DNA of 64,000 bases from Peribacillus huizhouensis (GTDB lineage Bacteria; Bacillota; Bacilli; Bacillales; DSM-1321). Below are positions 37,639 through 46,151 of this stretch, in pieces. Position 1 is the stretch's first letter; each line of letters begins with the position of its first letter. A program made the position numbers and the translations under genes. Under the pieces are notes generated by a model. It was not told the DNA's origin and searched no databases. It saw only the letters and a list, made by a program, of their open reading frames with translations. The DNA is taken from assembly GCF_014138605.1 (NCBI RefSeq), contig NZ_JACJHX010000007.1, forward strand, positions 1-64,000, read 5' to 3'.

Positions 37639-38517
37639 TTATTGAGTTTTCCATGTAAGCTGACTTGCTTTGTCAAATCTATATTGTACCTCAGGCCAGT
37701 TCACGATTTCCCACCAGTTATCTACATAGGCTGCTCGATCTGTTTTATATTGCAAATAATAGGCATGTTCCCAAACATCTAAAACAAGTAAGGGAATCGT
37801 ATCCCATTGGGTTAAAATCATATGTCGTTCCGACTGAAGTATTTCTAATTTCTTCGCTCTAGGTGCCCAAACAAGTATTGCCCAACCGATCCCCTCAACC
37901 GCTTTTGCCGCTTCACTAAAATGTTTCTTAAAAGCTTCAAAACTACCAAAGTCATGATCGATTTGCTTTAACAAACTCCCTTTTGGTTTTTCACCGCCTC
38001 TTGGATCCATGTTTTCCCAAAACAATGTGTGTAAGTAATGTCCTGATCCATGAAAAGCAGCTTCTCTTTCCCAATGCTTAATTAAGGAAAAATCATTAGT
38101 TTCACGAGCTTTTTGCATCATTCGTTCAGCTTTATTAAGCCCATCTACATATGTTTGGTGGTGTTTATCATGATGTAATTTCATAATTTCTTCTGAAATA
38201 ACTGGTTCTAATGCATTATAGGGGTAAGGGAGCGGCGGAAGCGTATGTTTTCCGATCGGCACGGATTTGTTTACATTTAGATCTTGTGGCTGCTTTTGCG
38301 AGAGTTTGGTTACGTTATGATGGAGGATATGGATACGTTGCTGAAGCTGTTCGATTTCAGAAGCAGATAGCTCATCTTCACTTATTTCCGATGTACACTC
38401 TAATAGTTGATCGATTTCATCATGTAGATCACTTGAATCATCCGATCTTTTGTCAAGAAAACTCCTTACTCCCTGAAGCCATTCTATAACGTCTTCTACA
38501 TATTGTTTATTTATCAT
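37639..38517 (-). CDS. sodF: Fe/Mn superoxide dismutase with N-terminal extension (SodF type)
   Basis: This enzyme dismutates superoxide. The catalytic domain spans about residues 92-292 and contains the four metal ligands in KLHHDKHHQTY, GSGHYLHTLFW and DVWEHAYY, preceded by TLPPLPYPYNALEP. About 90 extra N-terminal residues are acidic and helical (SEISEDELSASEIEQLQQR), as in B. subtilis SodF, where their role is unknown. No signal peptide is seen. The ATG has GGGGGAG upstream. Confidence 0.9.
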   Translation of the reverse strand: MINKQYVEDVIEWLQGVRSFLDKRSDDSSDLHDEIDQLLECTSEISEDELSASEIEQLQQRIHILHHNVTKLSQKQPQDLNVNKSVPIGKHTLPPLPYPYNALEPVISEEIMKLHHDKHHQTYVDGLNKAERMMQKARETNDFSLIKHWEREAAFHGSGHYLHTLFWENMDPRGGEKPKGSLLKQIDHDFGSFEAFKKHFSEAAKAVEGIGWAILVWAPRAKKLEILQSERHMILTQWDTIPLLVLDVWEHAYYLQYKTDRAAYVDNWWEIVNWPEVQYRFDKASQLTWKTQ

Positions 38518-38614
38518 TTTCTTTCTCCCCCAATATCACTAAATCTTCTTTTTTTGCCCATTCTGAACTATCCTATGAAAAATTTAGCATGATATGAGGA
38601 TATTTTGAGTAATC

Positions 38615-38658
38615 AAAAAGCTGGTTTACGAAAGGATCTTTTCGCAAACCAGCTTTTG
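38615..38658 (-). terminator. Terminator of ypuI
   Basis: AAAAGCTGGTTT pairs with AAACCAGCTTTT around an 18-nt loop that can fold further, with T residues on the minus strand. Confidence 0.75.
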
Positions 38659-38665
38659 GTTACAT

Positions 38666-39154
38666 TTAATTAGACTGCATCATTTTCGTACGATAATCAT
38701 TTTCATAATAATCTAGTTCTTCACGCATTCTTTGAAAATTGCCTTCTAGACTTTTCAATAAGCGGTCTACACTATCAGGGGCATCCTTTTGGAATCTAAT
38801 CGCATGTGCACCGGTATAAGCAGATCGGCTATCTTCATACCAAACATCTGATCTGGGAGTAAAAAATTCTTCTATACACCCATGAAATATTCGATATAAA
38901 GTTTTCTCAGCTATCTCTTTATTAAAATTGTTTTTCTGCAAAATGATCTGACACTCTTCCAAACAATATTCACTGTTTACCAACAAACGGCGAATGGTTG
39001 ATAAAAGACCTTTATAATACGTTTCATCGCCTTGTTTTTCTTGCGTCAACTCATGCATTGTCGTTTCATTTAGAAATACCTCAAGCGTACTTACCGTATT
39101 CTCTAAAAAGTTTTGTACATCAACTAACTGAGACTGAACCGTTGAACTTTCCAC
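38666..39154 (-). CDS. ypuI: YpuI-like protein (DUF3907)
   Basis: The 162-residue soluble protein is mostly helical (VDVQNFLENTVSTLEVFL) with conserved-looking FFTPRSDVWYEDSRSAYTG. It matches YpuI by length and by position between scpB and the dacB group. The function is unknown. It starts at GTG with AGGGGGG 6 nt upstream. Confidence 0.8.
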   Translation of the reverse strand: MESSTVQSQLVDVQNFLENTVSTLEVFLNETTMHELTQEKQGDETYYKGLLSTIRRLLVNSEYCLEECQIILQKNNFNKEIAEKTLYRIFHGCIEEFFTPRSDVWYEDSRSAYTGAHAIRFQKDAPDSVDRLLKSLEGNFQRMREELDYYENDYRTKMMQSN

Positions 39155-39264
39155 AGCGAACCCCCCTAATGAATTTTATCCGCCAATCCGTTTTCGATTC
39201 TAAAAACGTATTATGGGCTGGATAGATTTATTATTAGTATATTATCACAATTACGATAATATTG

Positions 39265-39846
39265 TCAGTCAAGTGTTTCCTGGAATTTTTCAAAAAACAG
39301 ATCCGCTTCACCCTGTTCAAAGTTTTCCTCGGATGAGCCTTCGAGCGCGGGTAATTCCTCAAGTGTTTTCAATCCAAAATAATCGAGAAACTCTTTCGTT
39401 GTGCCGTATAAATAAGCTCTTCCCGCTCCATCCGCTCTACCTACTTCTTTAATTAGCGCTTTAGAAATAAGCGTCTGCAAAGGCCTTTCTGTTTTCACGC
39501 CTCTGACTTCATCAATCTCAGACCTCGTTATTGGTTGTTTGTATGCAACGATGGCCAGTGTCTCTAGAGAAGCTTGAGACAATCCGCCCGATGCAGGTGA
39601 TTCTACAAGCTTTTTAATATAATCCGAATGTTCCTTTTTAGTCGCTAATTGATAAACGCCCGCCATTTCAACTAGTTGCAAACCTCTATCACTTTCTTCA
39701 TAGTATTCATTAAGATCTTGAAGAACTTCTTTTGTCTGAAGTTCAGCCATTTCTAGTACTGAAGTTAATTGCTTTAGAGATAATCCTTCATCTCCAGCTG
39801 CAAACAACAATGCTTCAACGATACCTTTCCAATTAATCACTTCCAA
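39265..39846 (-). CDS. scpB: Segregation and condensation protein B
   Basis: ScpB dimers join ScpA and the SMC ATPase in the condensin that organises and separates chromosomes. The 193-residue protein has two winged-helix domains, with motifs [19 protein letters not shown] and [19 protein letters not shown] and [13 protein letters not shown]. It starts at TTG with AAGGTG 9 nt upstream and overlaps the end of scpA by 14 nt. Confidence 0.94.
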   Translation of the reverse strand: MEVINWKGIVEALLFAAGDEGLSLKQLTSVLEMAELQTKEVLQDLNEYYEESDRGLQLVEMAGVYQLATKKEHSDYIKKLVESPASGGLSQASLETLAIVAYKQPITRSEIDEVRGVKTERPLQTLISKALIKEVGRADGAGRAYLYGTTKEFLDYFGLKTLEELPALEGSSEENFEQGEADLFFEKFQETLD

Positions 39847-40600
39847 CTGCTCTTACACCTTCCTTAGTTGCAACAAATATTTCTGCGAAGTTATGCTCTT
39901 GTTCGAGAAAGATATCATTTAGCTTCACTAACTCTAATATTGCTAAAAAAGTAACGACAATATGCTCTTTCTCAGGCTCTGGGAATAATTCAAAAAAGCT
40001 TTTTCTTCCCCGAATTGCTTGTAAGTCAGCCATGATTTGATTCATCCGTTTTTCGATAGATATTTCCTGTTTCGTTACTTTTGTAAACATCGGCTTCTGG
40101 AGCTTTTTCCTGCGAAGCAATTTTTGTAGAGCGCCGAGCATATCATATAAGCTTACATTGAGATCTTGATGATCCATTTCTGCCTCTTTTACAAATTCCC
40201 CCAAGTCACTTGGCGGCTTCATGAACATTAAACTTCTATCCTCTTCAAGCATCTTTAATTCATTGGCTGCTAGTTTATATTTCTTATATTCAATCAGTTT
40301 CTCTACGAGCTCATCACGAGGATCTTCTTCATATTCCATGCCTTCTTCATCGTATAAACGTTCCTCTTCATGTTTTGGTACTAACATCTTGCTTTTAATG
40401 GCAAGTAGCGAGGCAGCCATTACTAAATATTCACTGGCCACATCTAATTCTAGATGCTTCATTGTATGAATATAACTAAGATACTGTTCTGTTATCTCAG
40501 CCATTGGAATGTCATAAATATCTATTTCGAGCCGATTGATTAAATGAAGCAATAAATCCATCGGCCCTTCAAAAGCATCAATTTTAATATTATAAGCCAT
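39833..40600 (-). CDS. scpA: Segregation and condensation protein A
   Basis: ScpA is the kleisin that bridges the SMC heads. The 255-residue protein begins [20 protein letters not shown], the ScpA signature, has an acidic central part ([20 protein letters not shown]) and a C-terminal winged helix ([16 protein letters not shown]). It is coupled to scpB. Confidence 0.95.
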   Translation of the reverse strand: MAYNIKIDAFEGPMDLLLHLINRLEIDIYDIPMAEITEQYLSYIHTMKHLELDVASEYLVMAASLLAIKSKMLVPKHEEERLYDEEGMEYEEDPRDELVEKLIEYKKYKLAANELKMLEEDRSLMFMKPPSDLGEFVKEAEMDHQDLNVSLYDMLGALQKLLRRKKLQKPMFTKVTKQEISIEKRMNQIMADLQAIRGRKSFFELFPEPEKEHIVVTFLAILELVKLNDIFLEQEHNFAEIFVATKEGVRAVGSD

Positions 40601-40854
40601 TTCAAAACCCCATTACATCGTTTTCGGTTACAAATCCTAAGGCAAGCCGAACTTCATTCGTTATTTCTACCTTTTTCTAAAATACGCCACACTATAGTAT
40701 AGTGGATTTTTCAGCTGTTATCCAATAGTACATTAAATAAAGAAGCCATTTTTTCTAGGAACATTTTTCTAAATTAGGTTTCTGCCCATACACTTTTCTT
40801 CAAAAGTGCATACTCTGACACTGTAAAGAAATTAGAATTAAAGGAGGTACTAAC

Positions 40855-40947
40855 ATGGGCGATGGAGGATTTGGTTTCGGCGGAGGTTTCGCTTTGATTG
40901 TCGTATTATTCATTTTGTTAATTATTGTAGGTGCATCTTGGTTTTAA
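40855..40947 (+). CDS. YjcZ-type small sporulation protein (30 aa)
   Basis: The product MGDGGFGFGGGFALIVVLFI plus LLIIVGASWF is a Gly-rich N-terminus followed by one membrane helix, the layout of the YjcZ/YhzM small sporulation family. AAGGAGG precedes the ATG by 8 nt. It is encoded opposite to scpA. Its role is unknown. Confidence 0.85.
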   Translation: MGDGGFGFGGGFALIVVLFILLIIVGASWF

Positions 40948-41062
40948 TTTTTAGCTCATAAGCCTTGTTAATAAGGCGACTAGGAGGCTCTAATTTAGCC
41001 ACTAAACAAAATAATTGAACAACTCGAATTGATTTTCCTCGTTTATATAATTAAATTTATAC

Positions 41063-41100
41063 AAAGAGGGATTTGACGAAAGAGTCAAATCCTCTTTTTA
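41063..41100 (+). terminator. Terminator downstream of the YjcZ-type gene
   Basis: AAAGAGGGATTTGAC and GTCAAATCCTCTTT pair around GAAAGA, followed by TTTTT on the plus strand. Confidence 0.75.
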
Positions 41101-41103
41101 ATT

Positions 41104-41282
41104 GGCTGTTTTCACATACTTTGTTGCTTTTAAATTATATGTACACTACTCTCCTGGGATAATTTCCGTTACACGAATTCGCTTTTAAGCGGGGCGTCAC
41201 AGGTGGCCCGTACCTCCCACTACAATCAATATCTGCTCGAATTTGTTACTTGCTGATAACAACAATCTTTACGAAAAGGGCC
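41104..41282. repeat. Family C repeat, internally reduced (C4)
   Basis: It has both terminal repeats, GGCTGTTTTCACATACTTTG and AACAACAATCTTTACGAAAA with GGGCC, but a shortened GC-rich core (CGCTTTTAAGCGGGGCGTC). Nothing else is seen in 41283-41436. Confidence 0.7.
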
Positions 41283-41436
41283 TTTTAATTAATATGTTTT
41301 ATGACATAAAGAGCACTCCTATAAGCTATTCCTTGTACTTTTCCCCTACTAAGGCTTTATGACTGTAAGGATTCACTTCTAAATCCGGCTTATGCTACAA
41401 TGACGGTAACAATTGAATAAACAAGGAGTGAACAAA

Positions 41437-41964
41437 TTGGGCTACCCAAAAGAGTATGTGTCTTATTTAGTTCATTTTCATGCTAGCAGAGATTATTTCG
41501 AATGCCATGAAATTTTAGAAGAATATTGGAAAGAGGTCTCACCTCGTGAAAGAGACTCCTATTGGGTCGGATTTATCCAACTAGCTGTAGCTCTTTATCA
41601 TTACCGTCGGGGAAATCTTATTGGTGCTAGAAAGACCATTCGAAAAGCAGGTAATATTCTTCAACTGAAGCCCGCGCAGATCAGCCAGCTTGGAATAGAT
41701 TACAATGATTTAATGAAACTCATCGATGATCTTACTGAAAGAATGATTTTAGAAAAACCTTATCAAAGTGTGAATTTGCCAATTTTCGACGAAAAATTAT
41801 CGGAAGACTGCCTTACTAGTTGCCGTGAAGCCGGCTATCAGTGGATGAAGGAAAGCAATCTTAATGATTCTCTTTTGATTAACAGACATGCACTACGTGA
41901 TCGTTCAGAGGTCATTACAGAACGTAATAAACAGCTGCAAATGCGAAAAACGAAAAGTGACTGA
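41437..41964 (+). CDS. ypuF: DUF309 family protein YpuF
   Basis: The 175-residue protein contains the DUF309 signature HASRDYFECHEILEEYW and VGFIQLAVALYHYRRGNLIGA, forming a helical bundle with conserved His and Glu that suggest metal binding. The function is unknown. It starts at TTG with AAGGAGTG 6 nt upstream; a farther ATG eight codons upstream precedes that site. Confidence 0.87.
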   Translation: MGYPKEYVSYLVHFHASRDYFECHEILEEYWKEVSPRERDSYWVGFIQLAVALYHYRRGNLIGARKTIRKAGNILQLKPAQISQLGIDYNDLMKLIDDLTERMILEKPYQSVNLPIFDEKLSEDCLTSCREAGYQWMKESNLNDSLLINRHALRDRSEVITERNKQLQMRKTKSD

Positions 41965-41993
41965 TTTTTTTAATCTTCAATGATCACATTACA

Positions 41994-42284
41994 ATAAAGT
42001 GAAACTTCAATTAGTAGGTTTTTTTCCATTCCCCACTGATTTGTCCCTTTCTACTGTCGAAGGATCTAAATGAATCACAAAGTGCACCGCGTCCTTTAGT
42101 CTTACCTCTATGTCACCCACATCCTGTGATAGTCCGACAAGCATAAGCTGTAATACTCTATGGCGTAATTTGCCACAGAGTATTACAGCTTATGACCTTA
42201 AGTAGGGTTAGAAACAAAAAGGCAAATAAGACCCCCACCTCTTATCCTTGAGGTGGGGGTCTTACTGCCCGTTAATGCGGGAAA
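41994..42284 (+). repeat. Family A element, mid-length copy (A5)
   Basis: It runs from ATAAAGTGAAACTTCAATTA to CCGTTAATGCGGGA. Inside are CTACTGTCGAAGGATC, AATCACAAAGTGCACCGCGT, CATCCTGTGATAGTCCGACA, a near-perfect 23-bp hairpin built on CATAAGCTGTAATACTC (about 42145-42197), and a 14-bp perfect hairpin on AAGACCCCCACCTC (42227-42262). It matches the longer copy at 58.5 kb with internal deletions. No transposase frame is present. Confidence 0.8.
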
Positions 42285-42410
42285 AAGAGGCGCCTAAGGT
42301 CAGATCCTGCAACAGCTAAATACAGTTAAAGATACTTGTAAGAAACTCTTCATACTGATTTAGAATACGAAGTCAGACATTTATGAGACGCCCACTGTTT
42401 ATAAATTATT
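42285..42410. repeat. Family B palindromic element (B5)
   Basis: The arms AGAGGCGCCTAAGGTCAGAT and AGTCAGACATTTATGAGACG face each other. The interior AAGATACTTGTAAGAAAC is shared with B1. It abuts the right end of A5. Confidence 0.65.
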
Positions 42411-42447
42411 TATATATTTACATGGTAAATCTTTTACGTTCTTCTTA

Positions 42448-42858
<411 letters not shown>

Positions 42859-42946
42859 TTATGATACATAAAAACTTCTTTTGTTTCAACATCCGCCATA
42901 ATTCCTTTTACTAAAAATAGATTGACCCATCAAGGACCATTTAGCT

Positions 42947-43033
42947 TTATACGATCCATATCCAGTAAACAATGCCCCAAATAAGCCCTAGTGCAATCAA
43001 AATGAAGATTAGAGTTAGATTATTATTTCTCAT
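42947..43033 (-). CDS. Possible membrane peptide (28 aa)
   Basis: The product MRNNNLTLIFILIALGLIWG plus IVYWIWIV is a single hydrophobic helix with a polar, positive N-terminus. GGGAG lies 7 nt before the ATG. I do not recognise it; the short length leaves chance possible. The rest of 42808-43197 shows nothing else. Confidence 0.45.
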   Translation of the reverse strand: MRNNNLTLIFILIALGLIWGIVYWIWIV

Positions 43034-43197
43034 TTACGAACTCCCACAACCCGCAATCATTAGTACAAAAAGTATTATTTTATGCATAGCACAACCGTTC
43101 TTTATTTGTTTATGCCTTCATTTTACTACACTCTTTACTTTCTGACAATATTATTTCAATTTATTACCATAAAATCAGATGCTTTACCACTTTTATT

Positions 43198-43226
43198 TTG
43201 AAACTTTTCTACAATCTGCTTATACT
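43198..43226 (+). promoter_or_regulatory. SigA-type promoter of ypuA
   Basis: TTGAAA and TATACT are separated by 17 nt; transcription would start near 43233 inside a family A left-end fragment. Confidence 0.7.
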
Positions 43227-43250
43227 ATAAAGTGAAACTTCAAGCATCCC
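43227..43250 (+). repeat. Family A left-end fragment (A9)
   Basis: ATAAAGTGAAACTTCAAGCA matches the left end; no right end is found nearby. Confidence 0.5.
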
Positions 43251-43342
43251 TTGAACATTCTATAGCTAATGAGTGATAGTTCCTCTCATACTATGAATAT
43301 TTTTCTCAAAACGTTCGTCTATTAATTGAAGGAGGAAATACA

Positions 43343-44212
43343 ATGAAAAGAATAATAAAATGGGGTTTATTAGCCCTAATACTCTGTATGTTCGTACCAA
43401 TTCGTGCATTTGCCGATGCTGCGGTGGGCGACATGATTATTACACTTGGTGAAAATCTCACAGCAGAACAAAAACAAATGTTACTAGCAGAAATGGGTGC
43501 ACCAGCTGACGCTGAAATTCTAACAGTTACTAATAAGGAAGAACACGATTATTTAGGAAATTATATTGCAAGCCGATTAATCGGAACGAAAGCAATCTCT
43601 TCTTCTTCCATTACATTGGAAAAAGCAGGCACAGGATTGAAAGTAGAATCAAAAAATATTAACTGGGTTACAGAAGAGATGTATGCCAATGCACTTGCTA
43701 CTGCTGGTGTCAAAGATGCTACCGTACATGTAACAGCTCCGATTCCCGTTTCAGGGACGGCTGCTTTAACTGGTGTAATTAAAGCCTATGAACTTTCATC
43801 AGATAAAGCGATACCTGAAGAAGTAAAACAAGCAGCAAATGAGGAGATGGTGAAAACCGCTCAACTCGGTGATCAGGTCGGTACAGAGGAAGCCGCTGCC
43901 CTTATTACAAAGATAAAAGAAAAAATGGCAATAGATCCTCCGAAAACAGAAGCAGACGTTCGAACAATCATTGAGTCTGCGGCAAAAGAACTGGGAATTA
44001 CCTTAAACGAGCAACAAATCCAAAGCCTCATCGACTTGTTTAATAAGTTGAAAGATTTAAATATTGACTGGAATGCTGTTGGTAACCAATTGACAGAAGC
44101 TAAAGAAAAATTGTCTACCTTTCTCCAATCAGAAGAAGGCCAATCTTTTCTCGATAAACTTAAAAGCTTTTTTAGCAGTTTAATTGATGCGATAAAATCC
44201 TTCTTCTCTTAA
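43343..44212 (+). CDS. ypuA: DUF1002 family secreted protein YpuA
   Basis: The 289-residue protein has a signal peptide (residues 1 to about 24, cleavage near AFADAA) and a DUF1002 region (about 30-220), including EEHDYLGNYIASRLIGTKAI and a helical C-terminus. In B. subtilis ypuA is a SigM-dependent envelope gene; here a SigA-like promoter is visible. Its function is unknown. AAGGAGG lies upstream of the ATG. Confidence 0.88.
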   Translation: MKRIIKWGLLALILCMFVPIRAFADAAVGDMIITLGENLTAEQKQMLLAEMGAPADAEILTVTNKEEHDYLGNYIASRLIGTKAISSSSITLEKAGTGLKVESKNINWVTEEMYANALATAGVKDATVHVTAPIPVSGTAALTGVIKAYELSSDKAIPEEVKQAANEEMVKTAQLGDQVGTEEAAALITKIKEKMAIDPPKTEADVRTIIESAAKELGITLNEQQIQSLIDLFNKLKDLNIDWNAVGNQLTEAKEKLSTFLQSEEGQSFLDKLKSFFSSLIDAIKSFFS

Positions 44213-44216
44213 TAGT

Positions 44217-44340
44217 GAAAAAACGAGGCTGTCCTAAAACCATAGGGTCAAATCCTCACCCTCTATATACAAATTAAGCATTACGCTTAAACTGTATATA
44301 GAGGGTGAGGTTAGCCCCTTTTAGACAGCCTCGTTTTTTA
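44217..44340. repeat. Family B palindromic element, clearest copy (B6)
   Basis: Two arms of about 60 nt pair with few mismatches: AACGAGGCTGTCCTAAAA facing AGACAGCCTCGTT, and CTCACCCTCTATATAC facing GTATATAGAGGGTGAG, with AAGCATTACGCTT at the centre. It lies between convergent ypuA and lysA and would terminate both. Confidence 0.85.
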
Positions 44341-44392
44341 TCCCACACTTAATGGGCAGCAAGACCCCCACTGATGGAAGTTTCACTTTATT
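44341..44392 (-). repeat. Family A mini-element at the lysA stop (A6)
   Basis: On the minus strand TAAAGTGAAACTTCCATCAG begins with the lysA TAA, continues GTGGGGGTCTTGCTGCC and ends CATTAAGTGTGGGATAAAA, where family B copy B6 begins. Confidence 0.8.
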
Positions 44393-45710
44393 TCGTTTTG
44401 ACGATTTCTTTTAATTCTAAATCCAAACGGACTAAATCTTCATATGTTTCTCTTTTAATCACTTGTTTCGCCTCACCATTTTCCACAAAGACTACTGCTG
44501 GACGTGGAATCCGATTATAGTTATTAGCCATCGAATACCCGTACGCTCCTGTACAAAATACCGCTAGAAGATCACCGCGGCCAGACTTTGGCAAAGGCAA
44601 ATCCCAAATAAGCATATCGCCGCTTTCGCAGCACTTGCCGGCAATTGAAACAGTCTCTTCTACTTCATCTAATGGTCGATTCGCTAGTACAGCCTCATAC
44701 TTTGCTTCGTACAGTGCTGGACGAATATTATCACTCATTCCACCGTCAACCGCAACGTATTTACGAACTTGTGGCACTTCTTTTTCAGAGCCCACTTTAT
44801 ATAAAGTAATCCCCGCATCCCCTACAAGGGAACGCCCTGGTTCAATCCAAATTTCAGGCATTGGAATGTCTGTTCCTTGAAGTTCATTTTGAACTTCACG
44901 AACAATTTCCTCTACATATTGTGAAGCAGGAATGGGAGTATCTTCTTCAGTGTAGCGGATCCCAAAACCTCCTCCTAAATTTAGCACTGGAGGTTGATAG
45001 CCGAATTCTTCATTCCATTTCTTTAATTGTCCGATTATCTTTTTCGCAGCTAAGACAAAACCTGTCGTTTGAAAAATCTGTGAACCGATATGGCAATGAA
45101 GTCCTTGTACATTCATCCACTTACAATTTAAAGCTTGCTTTAACGCTTGCTCTGCTTGGCCATTTAGCAAATCGAAACCAAATTTCGAATCTTCTTGCCC
45201 TGTCAGGATATAGTCATGTGTATGAGCTTCAATTCCAGGCGTTACTCTAAGTAAAATATTTACCTTCTGTTCTTTAAACACACACAGCTCTTCTAATAAT
45301 TCTAATTCGGAAAAATTATCTACGACGATACATCCAATGTTATGCTCTAGTGCCATCATTAGTTCTTCTTCGCTCTTGTTATTGCCATGAAAATGAATTC
45401 GTTCTACAGGAAATTCAGCCTTTAACGCTGTATAAAGTTCTCCACCAGAAACAACATCAAGAGAAAGTCCTTCTTCTTTCACTAATTGAATCATGGCAAT
45501 TGAAGAAAACGCTTTGCTAGCATATGCTACTTGTGCAGAGATTCCCAGATTTTCGAATGTTTGTTTGAATCCTCTCGCTCTTTCTCTAATTAATTCGATA
45601 TCATATACGTATAGAGGTGTTCCGTATTCAGCTGCAAGTTGTACAGTATCTACTCCGCCTATTTCAAGATGTCTTGCATCATTTACTTTTCCTGTTCCAT
45701 AAAAGTGCAT
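44388..45710 (-). CDS. lysA: Diaminopimelate decarboxylase
   Basis: LysA decarboxylates meso-diaminopimelate to lysine using PLP. The 440-residue protein has the PLP lysine K66 in VAYASKAFSS, HIGSQ, GGGFGIRY, and the dimer-contributed CESGD and GAYGYSMANNYN. The start is the ATG of MHFYGTGKVN, preceded by AGGGAGAGG; a 29-residue upstream extension lacks a site. It follows spoVAF as in B. subtilis, but a 437-nt spacer separates them. Confidence 0.96.
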   Translation of the reverse strand: MHFYGTGKVNDARHLEIGGVDTVQLAAEYGTPLYVYDIELIRERARGFKQTFENLGISAQVAYASKAFSSIAMIQLVKEEGLSLDVVSGGELYTALKAEFPVERIHFHGNNKSEEELMMALEHNIGCIVVDNFSELELLEELCVFKEQKVNILLRVTPGIEAHTHDYILTGQEDSKFGFDLLNGQAEQALKQALNCKWMNVQGLHCHIGSQIFQTTGFVLAAKKIIGQLKKWNEEFGYQPPVLNLGGGFGIRYTEEDTPIPASQYVEEIVREVQNELQGTDIPMPEIWIEPGRSLVGDAGITLYKVGSEKEVPQVRKYVAVDGGMSDNIRPALYEAKYEAVLANRPLDEVEETVSIAGKCCESGDMLIWDLPLPKSGRGDLLAVFCTGAYGYSMANNYNRIPRPAVVFVENGEAKQVIKRETYEDLVRLDLELKEIVKTK

Positions 45711-45819
45711 ATACGCCTCTCCCTTTCCTGTCTTTGAAGCCAATTCCCGCAGTTCTTGTAAGAGAATTTCCCCACCAAAAGGGTCTGAGATCTCCACTAA
45801 TCTTGTACAAATTGTATTA

Positions 45820-45870
45820 ACGATATAAGTGATGTGGGGTCTGACCCTTTTAGGAGAAACTCTTTGTGGA
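45820..45870. repeat. Family B half-element (B7)
   Basis: ATATAAGTGATGTGGGGTCT followed by GACCCTTTTAGGAGAAA matches one arm of family B; no facing arm is seen. The rest of the lysA-spoVAF spacer (45711-46099) holds nothing recognised. Confidence 0.5.
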
Positions 45871-46099
45871 ATCTTTTTCTTTCAAATAGCTATTCAAAGC
45901 TTTAGCTATTGATTTTTAGAATAAAGTTAAATTACCACAACTTTTCGACAACAGCAACACTTATGTGAAACTATTTAATGAAGCTGCACTACTCATTTTA
46001 GCTTTTTAACATAGATAAAGGTGTAATACCGCAGTATCACATATAAGAACTAACATTTGGTTAGACAACCAATCAAAGTGAGCAATCTTAGTTTTTTCA

Positions 46100-46151
46100 T
46101 TTATCTCACAATACAGTCAGCAAGACCCCAACTGACTGCTGTTTCACTTTA
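46100..46151 (-). repeat. Family A mini-element at the spoVAF stop (A8)
   Basis: On the minus strand TAAAGTGAAACAGCAGTCAG begins at the spoVAF TAA, continues TTGGGGTCTTGCTG and ends TATTGTGAGATAAAT. The right half is diverged. Confidence 0.7.
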
